NCBI GenBank assembly: GCA_003524365.1
Contig: DQHS01000071.1
Span: 81,646 to 90,330 of the forward strand
Length of the DNA: 8,685 nt
From: Cellvibrio sp.
GTDB lineage: Bacteria > Pseudomonadota > Gammaproteobacteria > Pseudomonadales > Cellvibrionaceae
Direction: 5' to 3'
Shown here: in pieces, positions 1-7,794 of the stretch
Position numbering within the stretch: the stretch's first letter is position 1
Layout of the letters: every line of letters begins with the position of its first letter
Notes under the pieces: generated by a model
The model's database searches: none
What the model saw: only the letters and a program-made list of their open reading frames with translations
Told to the model about the DNA's origin: nothing
Position numbers and translations under genes: made by a program

Positions 1-3000
1 TGGCTTGAGGTAGCGACTTAAGTTCTTGCTCCAGCGCAGGCCGAAATTGGCGGTATCCACGCGATAGGGCTGGAAGGCGTTGTGGGCAGCGTTACCTTGG
101 CTGGGCACCCAGTCACCCAAAGCGGGTTTACTGGCCGCATTATTGGGTTGGGTGCCGGCGTAGATTTCATCGCGATTACTGAAACCATCGCTGTCTGCAT
201 CGGCGCTGGCATCATCGACATTGGCGTTCAGGCCAAAAGCGAGCTCGCGGCTATCGTCTATACCGTCGCTGTCGGAATCAATCAGGGTTGGATTGGTCGC
301 GTGGGTATTTACCTCGGCGCCATCGGTCAGCCCGTCATTATCGGTGTCAGTATTGATAGGGCTGGTCTGGTAGGTATCGACTTCAAGCTCATCGTTGAGG
401 CCGTCGCCATCCGTATCGGCCATAAGGGGATTGGACTTGGCGGTAAACTCCTCCAGATTAGCCAGGCCATCGGCATCTTCATCGCCATTGGCCAGTAAAT
501 CCCCACCGTAGCGGCGCTCCCACCACTGCAGCATGCCGTCGCCGTCTGTGTCCCCTGCGGTGTCGATCGCGGTCACTGTAAAGGTATTTTGAATGTAGAG
601 CGTGCCATCTGCGCTAATGAACAGCTGATTCGCGCCTTGGTTGATCGACCAGGTGACCTGTTTCTGTTGCAGATCGACCGCATAGGTGCTGGTACCATCC
701 GAGTAAAAGAGATGGCTGGCAGTCAGGACGGGATTGGACATTTGCCAGTTATTGGTGAGCGGCAGTTCCCAGAGTGAGGCGCCAGTCTGTTCATCATATA
801 CACAGAGTTTTTGCTCCGTCAGTGCGTAAACTTTGCCGTTACCCACCGCGATGCGCGCTTGATTGCAATCGCTGCGGCTCCATTCTGTGCTGCCATCAGA
901 CAGGTTGATACTGCTGAATTGGCCTGCTCCCAGCTGCACAATCACATTGTTACGGCCGCCCAGTATGGCCGTCTGTGTGTTGTTATTAGAGGGTAAACTC
1001 AGGGTATTGAGCAGGCTGCCATCTTGGGCCGAGTAAACCACCAGCTTGCTGCTGGTGATGCCGACAAGATGTTCATCCGATGCCAAATGACGCGAATTAC
1101 CGGAGAAGTAGTCACTGTGTAACCCACTGTTCCACAACAAATTGCCGCTGCTAAGGCTATAGGTCTGAAAGCTGCGGCTGCTGTTGGTTAGATAGAGTTT
1201 GTCGCCCTTGGTGAGGGCGTTGTTAGTGGAGCGATACCCGGATGAGGCCAGCTCTTTATCGACCAGATTTGCACCCGAGCTGATATTCCAGACGTTGAGA
1301 TGGGTAGTGCTGGTAGCTTCACTGGACAATACAACCAACTTATCGCCACTGGTGGCTGGAGCGGAAAAGCTATTGGCAGTTATGGCGGTGCGCCAAGCTT
1401 CTTGCCCGGTGCCGCTATCCCAAACCTGCAGTTGGTCGTTGATCCGCTCAACCAGATAATGGCCAGCTGTTACCGGCCCAGTTGCCAGTTGGGCATTGCT
1501 GGTTTTGCTCCAGCGCTGGCTGAACTGGCTGTCATTGAGCAGCAGGGGAACATAGTTGTTGCCCATACTGTTGCCACCGACCATAGACCAGTCCGCGATA
1601 GCGGGATATTTGCTGGCGTCGCTGATACTGGTGTTGGCACGTACCTCATGGAGGTTGGAGTAGCCATCGCCGTCGGTGTCTTGCAGGGCATCGGCACTGC
1701 TGTTGGGGTTCATACCGGCAGCGACTTCTTCTTTATCGCTGAGTCCATCGTCGTCTGAGTCTGCTTTGGTTGGGTTGCTCAAATGGGTTTTTACCTCGGC
1801 GCCATCAAGCAGACCATCGCCATCGGTATCGGCTATGAGCGGTGAACTTTGGGCGCCCGTCACCTCTTCCCCATCCAATAAACCATCGCCGTCGGTATCG
1901 GCAACCGCGGGGTTGGTTTTTTGTTCGAACTCCTGCAATCCGGTCAAGCCGTCATTATCGCTATCAGCGGTGGCATTGACGTTCTTTTTGAGGCGTTTTT
2001 CCCACCAGTCGGGCAGTCCATCGCTGTCTATATCGCCCTCCAGATCCTGTGTGGTGATGCCGCTACTGCCAAAAATGACCAGTGCGCCCTCGGCCATCAG
2101 CAACTTGCCGTGTTTATCGGCCAGCGTCCAGGCGATCGCGCCGGTATCCAGATAATAGGCGTGGGTGTTGCTATCGTCGCTGACAAACAACAAGTTGTTG
2201 GTCAGCAGAAGGTTGCTGGTGAAAGCGGCCGCACCGGTGATACTGGATTCCAGAGCACCATCGCTGAGTGCACGGGCTTCAATCACGCCATTATTGATGA
2301 TGTAGAAACGCTCACCCTTAATAACCGGCTCACCGGTAAAGTTTGCATCTACTTGCCAGGCCAATTGTTTGCTGGTCAGATTAAACGCCACCAAACGGCC
2401 GTAGTGGTTGACGAGTACATATTCACCGGCAACCACCGGCGCCAGATTCATACTTGAGGATCCCTGGGAATCGGGGTCATCAATCTCAAGGTAGAGATTG
2501 CCAGTGGTTTTGTTAGCCAAGGTCAGTTTGGATGTGTAGCCCTTGGTGTAAGCAATGACGTAATCACCACTGATTGCCGGGGTAAATTGATCGGATTGGT
2601 TGAGTGTTTGCCACCATTTATGCATACCGGTTTTGGCATCTATGGCGTACATACCTCCGAAGTAACCGCCGCCAATATAAACGGTGCCATCCATAATGGT
2701 TGGGGCATAGTGATTGCTGCTTTGATCTTCCAGTGGGGATTTGAATAACAAGCGGCCATCGGTGCCATTGAATGCCCAGAGAAATGCATTGTTATGACCA
2801 CCGGTTTGTACATAGACAACGCCGTCGGCGTAAGCCGGAGGGTTGTAGGCATTAAAATTAAACTGTCCGCTGTTTACCGATTGTGTCCATTGGGTTGCAC
2901 CTGTGCGTGCATCCAACGCATAGAGCAGGCCCGCATTATTGAAGAAAATAGTGCCATCACCTGCAGCTCCCTGATTCAGGGTGGTCAGTTCGACGGATTT

Positions 3001-3453
3001 ATTCCAGCGCGCTTTAAAATTGGCGCTGGTGAGGGTGATGTCTACATGACCAGTATGTTTACTGTTGCCTTGGTAAGTCGTCCAGGCCGGGATGGGCTGG
3101 CCCATAGGATCAGTGTCGCCGTTGTCGCCCACACCGTCTTTGTCGGTATCGAGCGTTTCGCTGGCATCACTCGGAAAGAGATCTTTGTTGTCACCTACGC
3201 CGTCTTTATCAGTGTCTTTGGTTTCTGTCGCGTCGCTAGGGAAGGCATCGCCATTGTCACCTACACCGTCTTTGTCGGTGTCTAACCACTCTTTAGGGTC
3301 ATTGGGAAATGCATCGCGGGTATCGGCATAGCCGTCGCCGTCGGTATCCGCCGGTGGTGTGGGTTTATTACCACCTCCTCCGCCGCCGCCGCAGGCGACG
3401 AGCACAAGACTTAATAAGCTACTCAGGAAAATGCGCGAGAAACTTCCAGACAT
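1..3453 (-). CDS. Large modular lipoprotein of PQQ-like beta-propellers and thrombospondin type 3 repeats (3' end outside window)
   Basis: This frame has no stop over 1151 codons and runs off the left edge, so the C-terminus is missing. The start is supported by a strong ribosome binding site and by a lipoprotein signal: charged/hydrophobic residues 1-20 ending L-V-A-C, with Cys21 followed by seven glycines. Gly at +2 rather than Asp suggests outer-membrane sorting. Domains in order: four Tsp3 repeats (36-116); a PQQ-like propeller (about 124-470) with about seven blades carrying the Y-A-L-D-A-x-T-G-x-x-x-W type motif; a hinge with six DxDxDG motifs (474-611); a second propeller (622-965); a second six-motif hinge (968-1111); and the start of a third propeller at Trp1115. 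Sixteen DxDxDG-type motifs imply calcium binding. The fold resembles BamB, but the length and Tsp3 hinges rule out BamB itself. The role is unknown; a cell-surface scaffold or binding protein is my inference. Confidence 0.9.
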   Translation of the reverse strand, partial: MSGSFSRIFLSSLLSLVLVACGGGGGGGNKPTPPADTDGDGYADTRDAFPNDPKEWLDTDKDGVGDNGDAFPSDATETKDTDKDGVGDNKDLFPSDASETLDTDKDGVGDNGDTDPMGQPIPAWTTYQGNSKHTGHVDITLTSANFKARWNKSVELTTLNQGAAGDGTIFFNNAGLLYALDARTGATQWTQSVNSGQFNFNAYNPPAYADGVVYVQTGGHNNAFLWAFNGTDGRLLFKSPLEDQSSNHYAPTIMDGTVYIGGGYFGGMYAIDAKTGMHKWWQTLNQSDQFTPAISGDYVIAYTKGYTSKLTLANKTTGNLYLEIDDPDSQGSSSMNLAPVVAGEYVLVNHYGRLVAFNLTSKQLAWQVDANFTGEPVIKGERFYIINNGVIEARALSDGALESSITGAAAFTSNLLLTNNLLFVSDDSNTHAYYLDTGAIAWTLADKHGKLLMAEGALVIFGSSGITTQDLEGDIDSDGLPDWWEKRLKKNVNATADSDNDGLTGLQEFEQKTNPAVADTDGDGLLDGEEVTGAQSSPLIADTDGDGLLDGAEVKTHLSNPTKADSDDDGLSDKEEVAAGMNPNSSADALQDTDGDGYSNLHEVRANTSISDASKYPAIADWSMVGGNSMGNNYVPLLLNDSQFSQRWSKTSNAQLATGPVTAGHYLVERINDQLQVWDSGTGQEAWRTAITANSFSAPATSGDKLVVLSSEATSTTHLNVWNISSGANLVDKELASSGYRSTNNALTKGDKLYLTNSSRSFQTYSLSSGNLLWNSGLHSDYFSGNSRHLASDEHLVGITSSKLVVYSAQDGSLLNTLSLPSNNNTQTAILGGRNNVIVQLGAGQFSSINLSDGSTEWSRSDCNQARIAVGNGKVYALTEQKLCVYDEQTGASLWELPLTNNWQMSNPVLTASHLFYSDGTSTYAVDLQQKQVTWSINQGANQLFISADGTLYIQNTFTVTAIDTAGDTDGDGMLQWWERRYGGDLLANGDEDADGLANLEEFTAKSNPLMADTDGDGLNDELEVDTYQTSPINTDTDNDGLTDGAEVNTHATNPTLIDSDSDGIDDSRELAFGLNANVDDASADADSDGFSNRDEIYAGTQPNNAASKPALGDWVPSQGNAAHNAFQPYRVDTANFGLRWSKNLSRYLKP
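121..552 (-). repeat. Second inter-propeller calcium-binding hinge (six Tsp3/EF-like motifs)
   Basis: Residues 968-1111 carry DTDGDG, DEDADG, DTDGDG, DTDNDG, DSDSDG and DADSDG, with W-W-E-R-R after the first motif and a terminal G-D-W, matching the first hinge (149 against 150 residues when measured to the Trp). It leads into a third propeller start at Trp1115. Confidence 0.88.
1621..2034 (-). repeat. First inter-propeller calcium-binding hinge (six Tsp3/EF-like motifs)
   Basis: Residues 474-611 of the lipoprotein carry six Asp-rich motifs in order: DIDSDG, DSDNDG, DTDGDG, DTDGDG, DSDDDG and DTDGDG. They are linked by E-E-V/F and N-P segments. The first motif is followed by W-W-E-K-R. The same order and spacing recur in the second hinge, so the two hinges are paralogous copies. 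Confidence 0.88.
3106..3348 (-). repeat. Four tandem 66-base Tsp3 repeats (last one partial)
   Basis: Units begin at the codons for Asp36, Asp58, Asp80 and Asp102, exactly 22 residues apart. Each reads D-T-D-(G/K)-D-G-x-x-D followed by D-A/L-F-P-(S/N)-D. The last three units are nearly identical at the DNA level, as in the shared stretch around TTGTCACCTACACCGTCTTT on the plus strand. The fourth unit breaks down after about residue 116. The motif is that of thrombospondin type 3 calcium-binding repeats, which in bacteria often sit as a stalk between a membrane anchor and an exposed domain. Confidence 0.9.
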
Positions 3454-3460
3454 ACAAAAA

Positions 3461-3468
3461 CCCCTTCC
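3461..3468 (-). promoter_or_regulatory. Ribosome binding site of the modular lipoprotein
   Basis: On the minus strand GGAAGGGG lies 7 bases before the ATG at 3453. It fixes the start that also gives the lipoprotein signal peptide. An ATG just upstream (TTATGGAAGG) is out of frame. Confidence 0.75.
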
Positions 3469-3556
3469 ATAAGGAATCAACAAGCGGAGAAAACGAAGAA
3501 TTTATTCGGGATGTACAAGCCACGGATATTGACCACCATGGCTGTAGGGCGCAAAT

Positions 3557-3570
3557 GCTAGCACACTAGC
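3557..3570. repeat. Short perfect inverted repeat in the 165-base gap
   Basis: GCTAG-CACA-CTAGC, two 5-base arms with a 4-base centre, lies between the GGDEF-EAL stop and the lipoprotein start. Outer bases pair only in part (CGC/GCG beyond a mismatched stretch). It could be a small operator or a weak hairpin. No T-run follows on the minus strand, so it does not look like an intrinsic terminator. I see no convincing -35/-10 pair in the rest of the gap (3454-3618). Confidence 0.3.
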
Positions 3571-3618
3571 GTTAAGCGGGCATATCGCAGGGTGGCGTGT
3601 AAGTACTCTATTTTTTCA

Positions 3619-6552
3619 TCAGACGTGGAATTGTTCTATCGCAACCGGCCTACCAAAATAATAGCCCTGGTATTTAAAGCAGCCTTCGTTTTCCAGCCAA
3701 TCGCGCTGCTCTTTGGTTTCTACGCCTTCGGCAATGACCGTTAAATCTATGCTTTGCGCAAGGCGAATAATCATGCGGGCGATGGCGGCGTCGTTGGCGT
3801 CGGAGAGTATGTCATTGACGAAGGATTTATCGATTTTCAATTCGCTGATCGGCAGGCGTTTTAAATAAGAGAGCGACGAATAACCGGTGCCAAAATCGTC
3901 GAGTGAAAATTTAATGCCGTGGGTTTTGAGTGCATCCATTTTGGTGATGATGTCCTGCGGGTTGGCCACCAGCATGCTTTCGGTCAGTTCCAGTTTAAGC
4001 TTGCGCGGGTCGGCGCCGCTGCGCTCGATAATCGCCAGCAGCTGCTCCACAAACTGTGGGTGCTGGAATTGGCGCGCGCTGACATTGATGGAGAGAAGCA
4101 GCACGGCGGTGGACGGTGTTTGGCTCCAGCGCACCAGTTGCGCGCAGGCTGTCTCAACAATCCAGTGACCGAGCGGCAGAATTAAACCGGATTCTTCAGC
4201 GATGGGAATAAACTCCATCGGTGAGATCATGCCACGCTGCGGGTGTAGCCAGCGGATCAAGGCTTCGGCGCCAACCACATTGCCGCCGTTATCGACTTGC
4301 GGTTGGTAGTAGAGCTGGAATTGTTGCTGTTGCAGTGCCTCGCGGATTTCATTTTGCAACGCAAAACGCTGCGCAGTGACTGCCTGCATTTCCGGGTCGA
4401 AAAAGCGCAGGGTGTTTCGACCGGCCGCTTTGGCGTGGTACATGGCTTGATCGGCTTGTTTGAGTAGATCATCAATCGCCACCTCCTGATCGCCAAACAG
4501 GCACAGACCGATACTGGGCGAGTTGAAATAGTCCTGGCCTTCTAACTGATAAGCGTTGTTGAGGCTGGCGAGAATTTTTTCGGCAATCTGTTGCGCTTGT
4601 GCGGCAGCGGTGTCGCGTTCCTGGTCAAGCCCTTCCAGTACCACCAGAAACTCATCGCCGCCCAAGCGCGCCACCGTGTCCTGATTGCGCACGGCCTGTT
4701 TCAAGCGATCGGCGACGGCAATCAATAATAAATCGCCAATATGGTGGCCACGGTTGTCATTGAGGGTTTTGAAATCGTCGAGGTCGATAAACAGCAGCGC
4801 CCCCAGATTGTGCTGGCGCTGGCTGGTAGCAATGGCATGTTCGAGGCGGTCGTGCAGCAGGCGTCGGTTGGGCAATTGGGTAAGTGGGTCAAAAAACGCG
4901 AGATTATTAATGCGCGCTTCGTTTTCCTTACGCTCGCTGATATCGGTGAGCGTGGAAACATAGTGGGTGATGATGCCATGTTGGTCTTTTACGGCAGTAA
5001 TGGTGAGCCATTCGGGATAGATTTCCCCGCTGCGCCGGCGGTTCCAGATCTCGCCTTTCCAGCTGCCTTCGGCGCTGATTGCCTGCCACATATCGCGGTA
5101 AAATTCGCTGTCGTGATGGCCGGATTTGAGCAGGCTCGGATTCTGGCCAATCACCTCGCTGGGGCTGTAGCCGGTAATTTCAGTAAAGGCGTTGTTGACG
5201 CGCACGATAATGCCGTTCGGGTCGGTGATCATCATGCCTTCGCGCGCTTCAAACGCGGTGGCCGCTACACGCAGTTCCTCTTCGGCCAAACGGCGTTGAG
5301 TGATGTCGCGGCTGAGTACTAAAAAGCGCGGAATACCATTGTGATCGCCCGCCTTGCGCGATACCGACAGCTCAAACGTCGCTGGGCCGCGCGGCAGTAA
5401 AATCGAATAGCATTTACCCGAAGACACATCTTTTTCTACCGCTTCATCGAGTGCCTCGTGGACGATGGTGCAGGCGTCCTCGGGTAAAAACTGGTGGAAG
5501 CTTTTACCCAGGAATTTTTCCGGCGGCACCGTGAGCAAATCGGGTTGGTTAGTGTGATAGTTATGAATAACGCCGTCCAAATCGATATCAAACAGCAAAT
5601 CCGGGATCGCATCGAGCGTGGCCTGTAAGTGCGCGCGCGCGCTCAGCAGCTCACGCGTCTGCTCACTTACGGCATCCTGCAAGCTCCGCCGCTGCCGTTG
5701 TAACATGGCCATCAGCCAGGTTTGATAAGCGAGCAGCAGGCTGAGGGTCAAAGCGACCAGTATTTCGCCGCCCAACCGCCAGACGTTAATCCAGCCCGCG
5801 ACGGGTGAGACACTGAGTGTCCAGGTGCCGTTGGGTACCTCAAAGGATTTATGCACCGGGTCGTGTAGTTGTTCAGGGGCGTTGGCTGCGATAGTGTCCT
5901 GTGCGCCGGTATCAGGATTGGTGCGCCAGAGGTGGTAGGCAATCGCCTGATCGTGAAGCTGGGTCAGGTTGGCGGTTTCCAGCAGGTGATTGATGCGGAT
6001 TACTACCAAGGTAAAACCCCAAAACTGGCGTCCGCCCTGATCTTCCATAAACACCGGCAAACGCGCCACGGCACCCAAGCCACCTTGCACTAGATTGACC
6101 GGGCCAGCGAGAGTCAGCTTGCCGCTATCGCGCGCGCGTATAGCCTCTTTATTTTGAATAGAATCTTCCAGCAGGTTAAGGCCAACCGATTTCTCATTGC
6201 CTTGCAGGGGGTAAACCTGAGTGATGATACCGTTGGGCGCGAGGCTGATATGGGAAACGCTGTTGAAGTAGGGTAATAACTCGCGCGCGGCATCCTCAAA
6301 CCGGCTGGTAGAACCCTGCCCCAAGCGCACCATGGCGGCGAGGGAATAATTGAGTGTCAGCGCCTGATCGAGGCTATCGCGTATTAAAAAGGCGTGATTT
6401 TGCGCCAGGTTTTCCACGTCGGCGCGGGTGGCGTGGCGCTGGTTTTCCTCCAGCTGCCAGATCACCGCTGCCGATAAGCAGAGGCAATTCGCCAGCACCA
6501 GCAGCGCCAAGGCGCGCGGGCGGCGGAATAAGAGGGGCACAGCCTCGGACAT
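3619..6552 (-). CDS. Membrane CHASE-PAS-PAS-GGDEF-EAL cyclic-di-GMP regulator
   Basis: This 977-residue protein probably both makes and degrades cyclic di-GMP under control of external and internal sensors. TM1 spans about 13-33. A periplasmic CHASE domain follows at about 75-240 (L-A-P-N-G-I-I then Y-P-L-Q-G-N-E). TM2 is about 262-284, then a charged helix 285-312, PAS1 about 312-420 and PAS2 about 425-545. GGDEF is about 547-718, with intact G-G-D-E-F at 631-635 and inhibition site R622-x-x-D625 five residues before it. EAL is about 730-977, with EAL at 763-765, N823, E855, D885-D886, K906, E942 and Q962, the set needed for metal binding and catalysis. Both enzymatic domains therefore look competent; which one dominates cannot be read from sequence. 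Start: ATG at 6552 with GGAA 7 bases upstream. The gene lies 63 bases after the channel gene in the same direction. The CHASE ligand is unknown. Confidence 0.95.
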   Translation of the reverse strand: MSEAVPLLFRRPRALALLVLANCLCLSAAVIWQLEENQRHATRADVENLAQNHAFLIRDSLDQALTLNYSLAAMVRLGQGSTSRFEDAARELLPYFNSVSHISLAPNGIITQVYPLQGNEKSVGLNLLEDSIQNKEAIRARDSGKLTLAGPVNLVQGGLGAVARLPVFMEDQGGRQFWGFTLVVIRINHLLETANLTQLHDQAIAYHLWRTNPDTGAQDTIAANAPEQLHDPVHKSFEVPNGTWTLSVSPVAGWINVWRLGGEILVALTLSLLLAYQTWLMAMLQRQRRSLQDAVSEQTRELLSARAHLQATLDAIPDLLFDIDLDGVIHNYHTNQPDLLTVPPEKFLGKSFHQFLPEDACTIVHEALDEAVEKDVSSGKCYSILLPRGPATFELSVSRKAGDHNGIPRFLVLSRDITQRRLAEEELRVAATAFEAREGMMITDPNGIIVRVNNAFTEITGYSPSEVIGQNPSLLKSGHHDSEFYRDMWQAISAEGSWKGEIWNRRRSGEIYPEWLTITAVKDQHGIITHYVSTLTDISERKENEARINNLAFFDPLTQLPNRRLLHDRLEHAIATSQRQHNLGALLFIDLDDFKTLNDNRGHHIGDLLLIAVADRLKQAVRNQDTVARLGGDEFLVVLEGLDQERDTAAAQAQQIAEKILASLNNAYQLEGQDYFNSPSIGLCLFGDQEVAIDDLLKQADQAMYHAKAAGRNTLRFFDPEMQAVTAQRFALQNEIREALQQQQFQLYYQPQVDNGGNVVGAEALIRWLHPQRGMISPMEFIPIAEESGLILPLGHWIVETACAQLVRWSQTPSTAVLLLSINVSARQFQHPQFVEQLLAIIERSGADPRKLKLELTESMLVANPQDIITKMDALKTHGIKFSLDDFGTGYSSLSYLKRLPISELKIDKSFVNDILSDANDAAIARMIIRLAQSIDLTVIAEGVETKEQRDWLENEGCFKYQGYYFGRPVAIEQFHV

Positions 6553-6582
6553 AGGCGAGTTCCAGTATCTAATGGCAGATTC

Positions 6583-6591
6583 ACTATAGCA
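6583..6591 (-). promoter_or_regulatory. Candidate extended -10 promoter element before the GGDEF-EAL gene
   Basis: On the minus strand the 63-base gap contains TGCTATAGT, matching TGn-TATAAT at all but one base. This would start transcription about 24 bases before the ATG at 6552. No -35 hexamer is visible at 16-18 bases, as is usual for extended -10 promoters. The gene may therefore have its own promoter besides read-through from the channel gene. Confidence 0.3.
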
Positions 6592-6615
6592 CCTGATCCT
6601 TCCAAGCCAGGCCCA

Positions 6616-7794
6616 TTACTCGTCTAGCACACTGCCCTGCTCGGCTTTGCTGGGTTCGAGGCTGCAGGCTTTGACATTGAGCGTGGTTGGACCAGTGGTG
6701 TTAGTTGGTCTGTCCATACTGGCGTGCTGCCAGTTAACCCAGTTGGCAACACCAAAACCGATCACAAAAAATAACGCGATCCAGAAGTTTTGTTTGGCGG
6801 TAAATTCGCGCTCGCTGCGCAGTTCAACCAAGTGTGCGATCAGCTGCAGGAAGATAGAAATAAACGAAATGATAATAATTTTTCCCAAAAAGGTGCCGTA
6901 GGGCAATTTGGGAATTGAGTCGGTGATAAAAAAGTTAAACGCATAAACGGTCAGCATCAAGGTACTGATCAGCGATAGCTGGGTCGCACCATCCTTTACA
7001 AAAAAGATACTCCAGGCGCAGAGCATGATCACGGCCAGCGGTAAAAAAATCTGCAGCAAAAAATAACCGGGAATGCGTTCCACGGTGAGGCTAAACGCAA
7101 ACTGGGTAAATTTTTTCTCCGCTGTGCTATCGGCAAGATATTCATACTCGGCCTCACCTATCTGGCACGCTCGCTCCAGTGCCCGCCACTCCAACATGGG
7201 CCAGGCGTTGTGTTCAGTGGGATAAATTCGTGACTCCGGCGAGAACACCATTTTTGAAGCGGAATAAGAAAAAGGTTCGATCATAATTTGCAGTTTCTGG
7301 GTGTCAAACGGAAACTTGCGGAAATTCATCGAGGACTGCAAGGTGGCATTAAAGCGCTCGTTGTAAAACACCCGTCCATCTTTATAGATAATCAAACGTT
7401 TGTTGGAAATATCTTTAGGGCCGAGGATATTAATAATTTCCAGTGAGGGTATCCACACATGCTCATGCCACTCATCGACATGAGAGTCTTCCAGGGTGAT
7501 GTAGGTTTTATTTTCAGGAACTAATTTTCCGGCGCGTGGATCCAGCCAGTTCGCGCCCAAATAAGCATCTACATTAAAACTTTCATCTACCGGGCGAATG
7601 TCATAAATTTTATTGATGTTCAGCGCAAGACGCACTTCAATCGGTAAATCTTTCACTGGTTCCTGTACCGGAATATCAATGGTTTGTGCATCTGCCAAGG
7701 CAATTACATTATCAGGTAGAGCCTGTTGTTGGGTTGCAGCTGCACAGAACTGGGTGAAGAAACCGAGCAGCAAGAAAATAATAATTTTATTCAT
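6616..7794 (-). CDS. Prokaryotic pentameric ligand-gated ion channel, ELIC-like
   Basis: This 392-residue subunit should assemble as a pentameric ligand-gated channel in the inner membrane, with its ligand-binding domain in the periplasm. A signal peptide (1-20, ending C-A-A-A) precedes an extracellular domain of about 50-240. That domain has the family F-P-F-D loop at 161-164 but lacks the animal Cys-loop cysteines. M1 is about 243-264, M2 272-290, M3 303-324 and M4 336-353. It aligns with ELIC from memory almost without gaps in several blocks (N-I-N-K-I-Y, N-K-R-L, E-P-F-S-Y, S-T-L-M-L-T-V). ELIC amine-site residues E77, R91, N103, E131, F133, Y175 and F188 correspond to E119, R133, N145, E173, F175, Y217 and F229; F19 is replaced by N59. 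Pore positions 9' Leu281 and 16' Phe288 match ELIC. The start at 7794 was preferred because it begins the signal peptide; an upstream ATG at 7821 adds nine polar residues and deeper overlap. A 39-residue tail follows M4. Confidence 0.95.
   Translation of the reverse strand: MNKIIIFLLLGFFTQFCAAATQQQALPDNVIALADAQTIDIPVQEPVKDLPIEVRLALNINKIYDIRPVDESFNVDAYLGANWLDPRAGKLVPENKTYITLEDSHVDEWHEHVWIPSLEIINILGPKDISNKRLIIYKDGRVFYNERFNATLQSSMNFRKFPFDTQKLQIMIEPFSYSASKMVFSPESRIYPTEHNAWPMLEWRALERACQIGEAEYEYLADSTAEKKFTQFAFSLTVERIPGYFLLQIFLPLAVIMLCAWSIFFVKDGATQLSLISTLMLTVYAFNFFITDSIPKLPYGTFLGKIIIISFISIFLQLIAHLVELRSEREFTAKQNFWIALFFVIGFGVANWVNWQHASMDRPTNTTGPTTLNVKACSLEPSKAEQGSVLDE
7787..7794 (-). promoter_or_regulatory. 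Stop/start overlap ATGAATAA coupling decarboxylase and channel translation
   Basis: The channel ATG lies inside the last codons of the decarboxylase, and the decarboxylase TAA follows 5 bases later, an 8-base overlap. Only a weak Shine-Dalgarno (AAGAAC at 7801-7806) precedes the ATG. Terminating ribosomes probably re-initiate here, which would tie channel synthesis to enzyme synthesis. Confidence 0.7.

Noticed and set aside
82..3331. Many plus-strand reading frames opposite the lipoprotein, rich in Gly, Ile, Val and Ala or Ser, Pro and Leu
   Set aside because: They are antisense shadows of the Asp/Gly-rich repeats, whose codons rarely give stops on the other strand. None has recognisable domains, and the minus frame is one continuous, motif-bearing protein.
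1..3453. PQQ-dependent dehydrogenase or BamB
   Set aside because: No dehydrogenase active-site or cytochrome motif is seen, and multiple propellers joined by Tsp3 hinges do not match either family's architecture; only the blade repeat is shared.
3454..3618. Intrinsic terminator or small RNA in the gap before the lipoprotein
   Set aside because: The only perfect inverted repeat has 5-base arms and no following T-run on the minus strand, and no promoter pair stands out.
5629..5642. Alternating GCGCGCGCGCGC tract that could form Z-DNA
   Set aside because: It lies in coding sequence for an Ala/Arg-rich helix where such codons are expected; nothing else supports a structural role.
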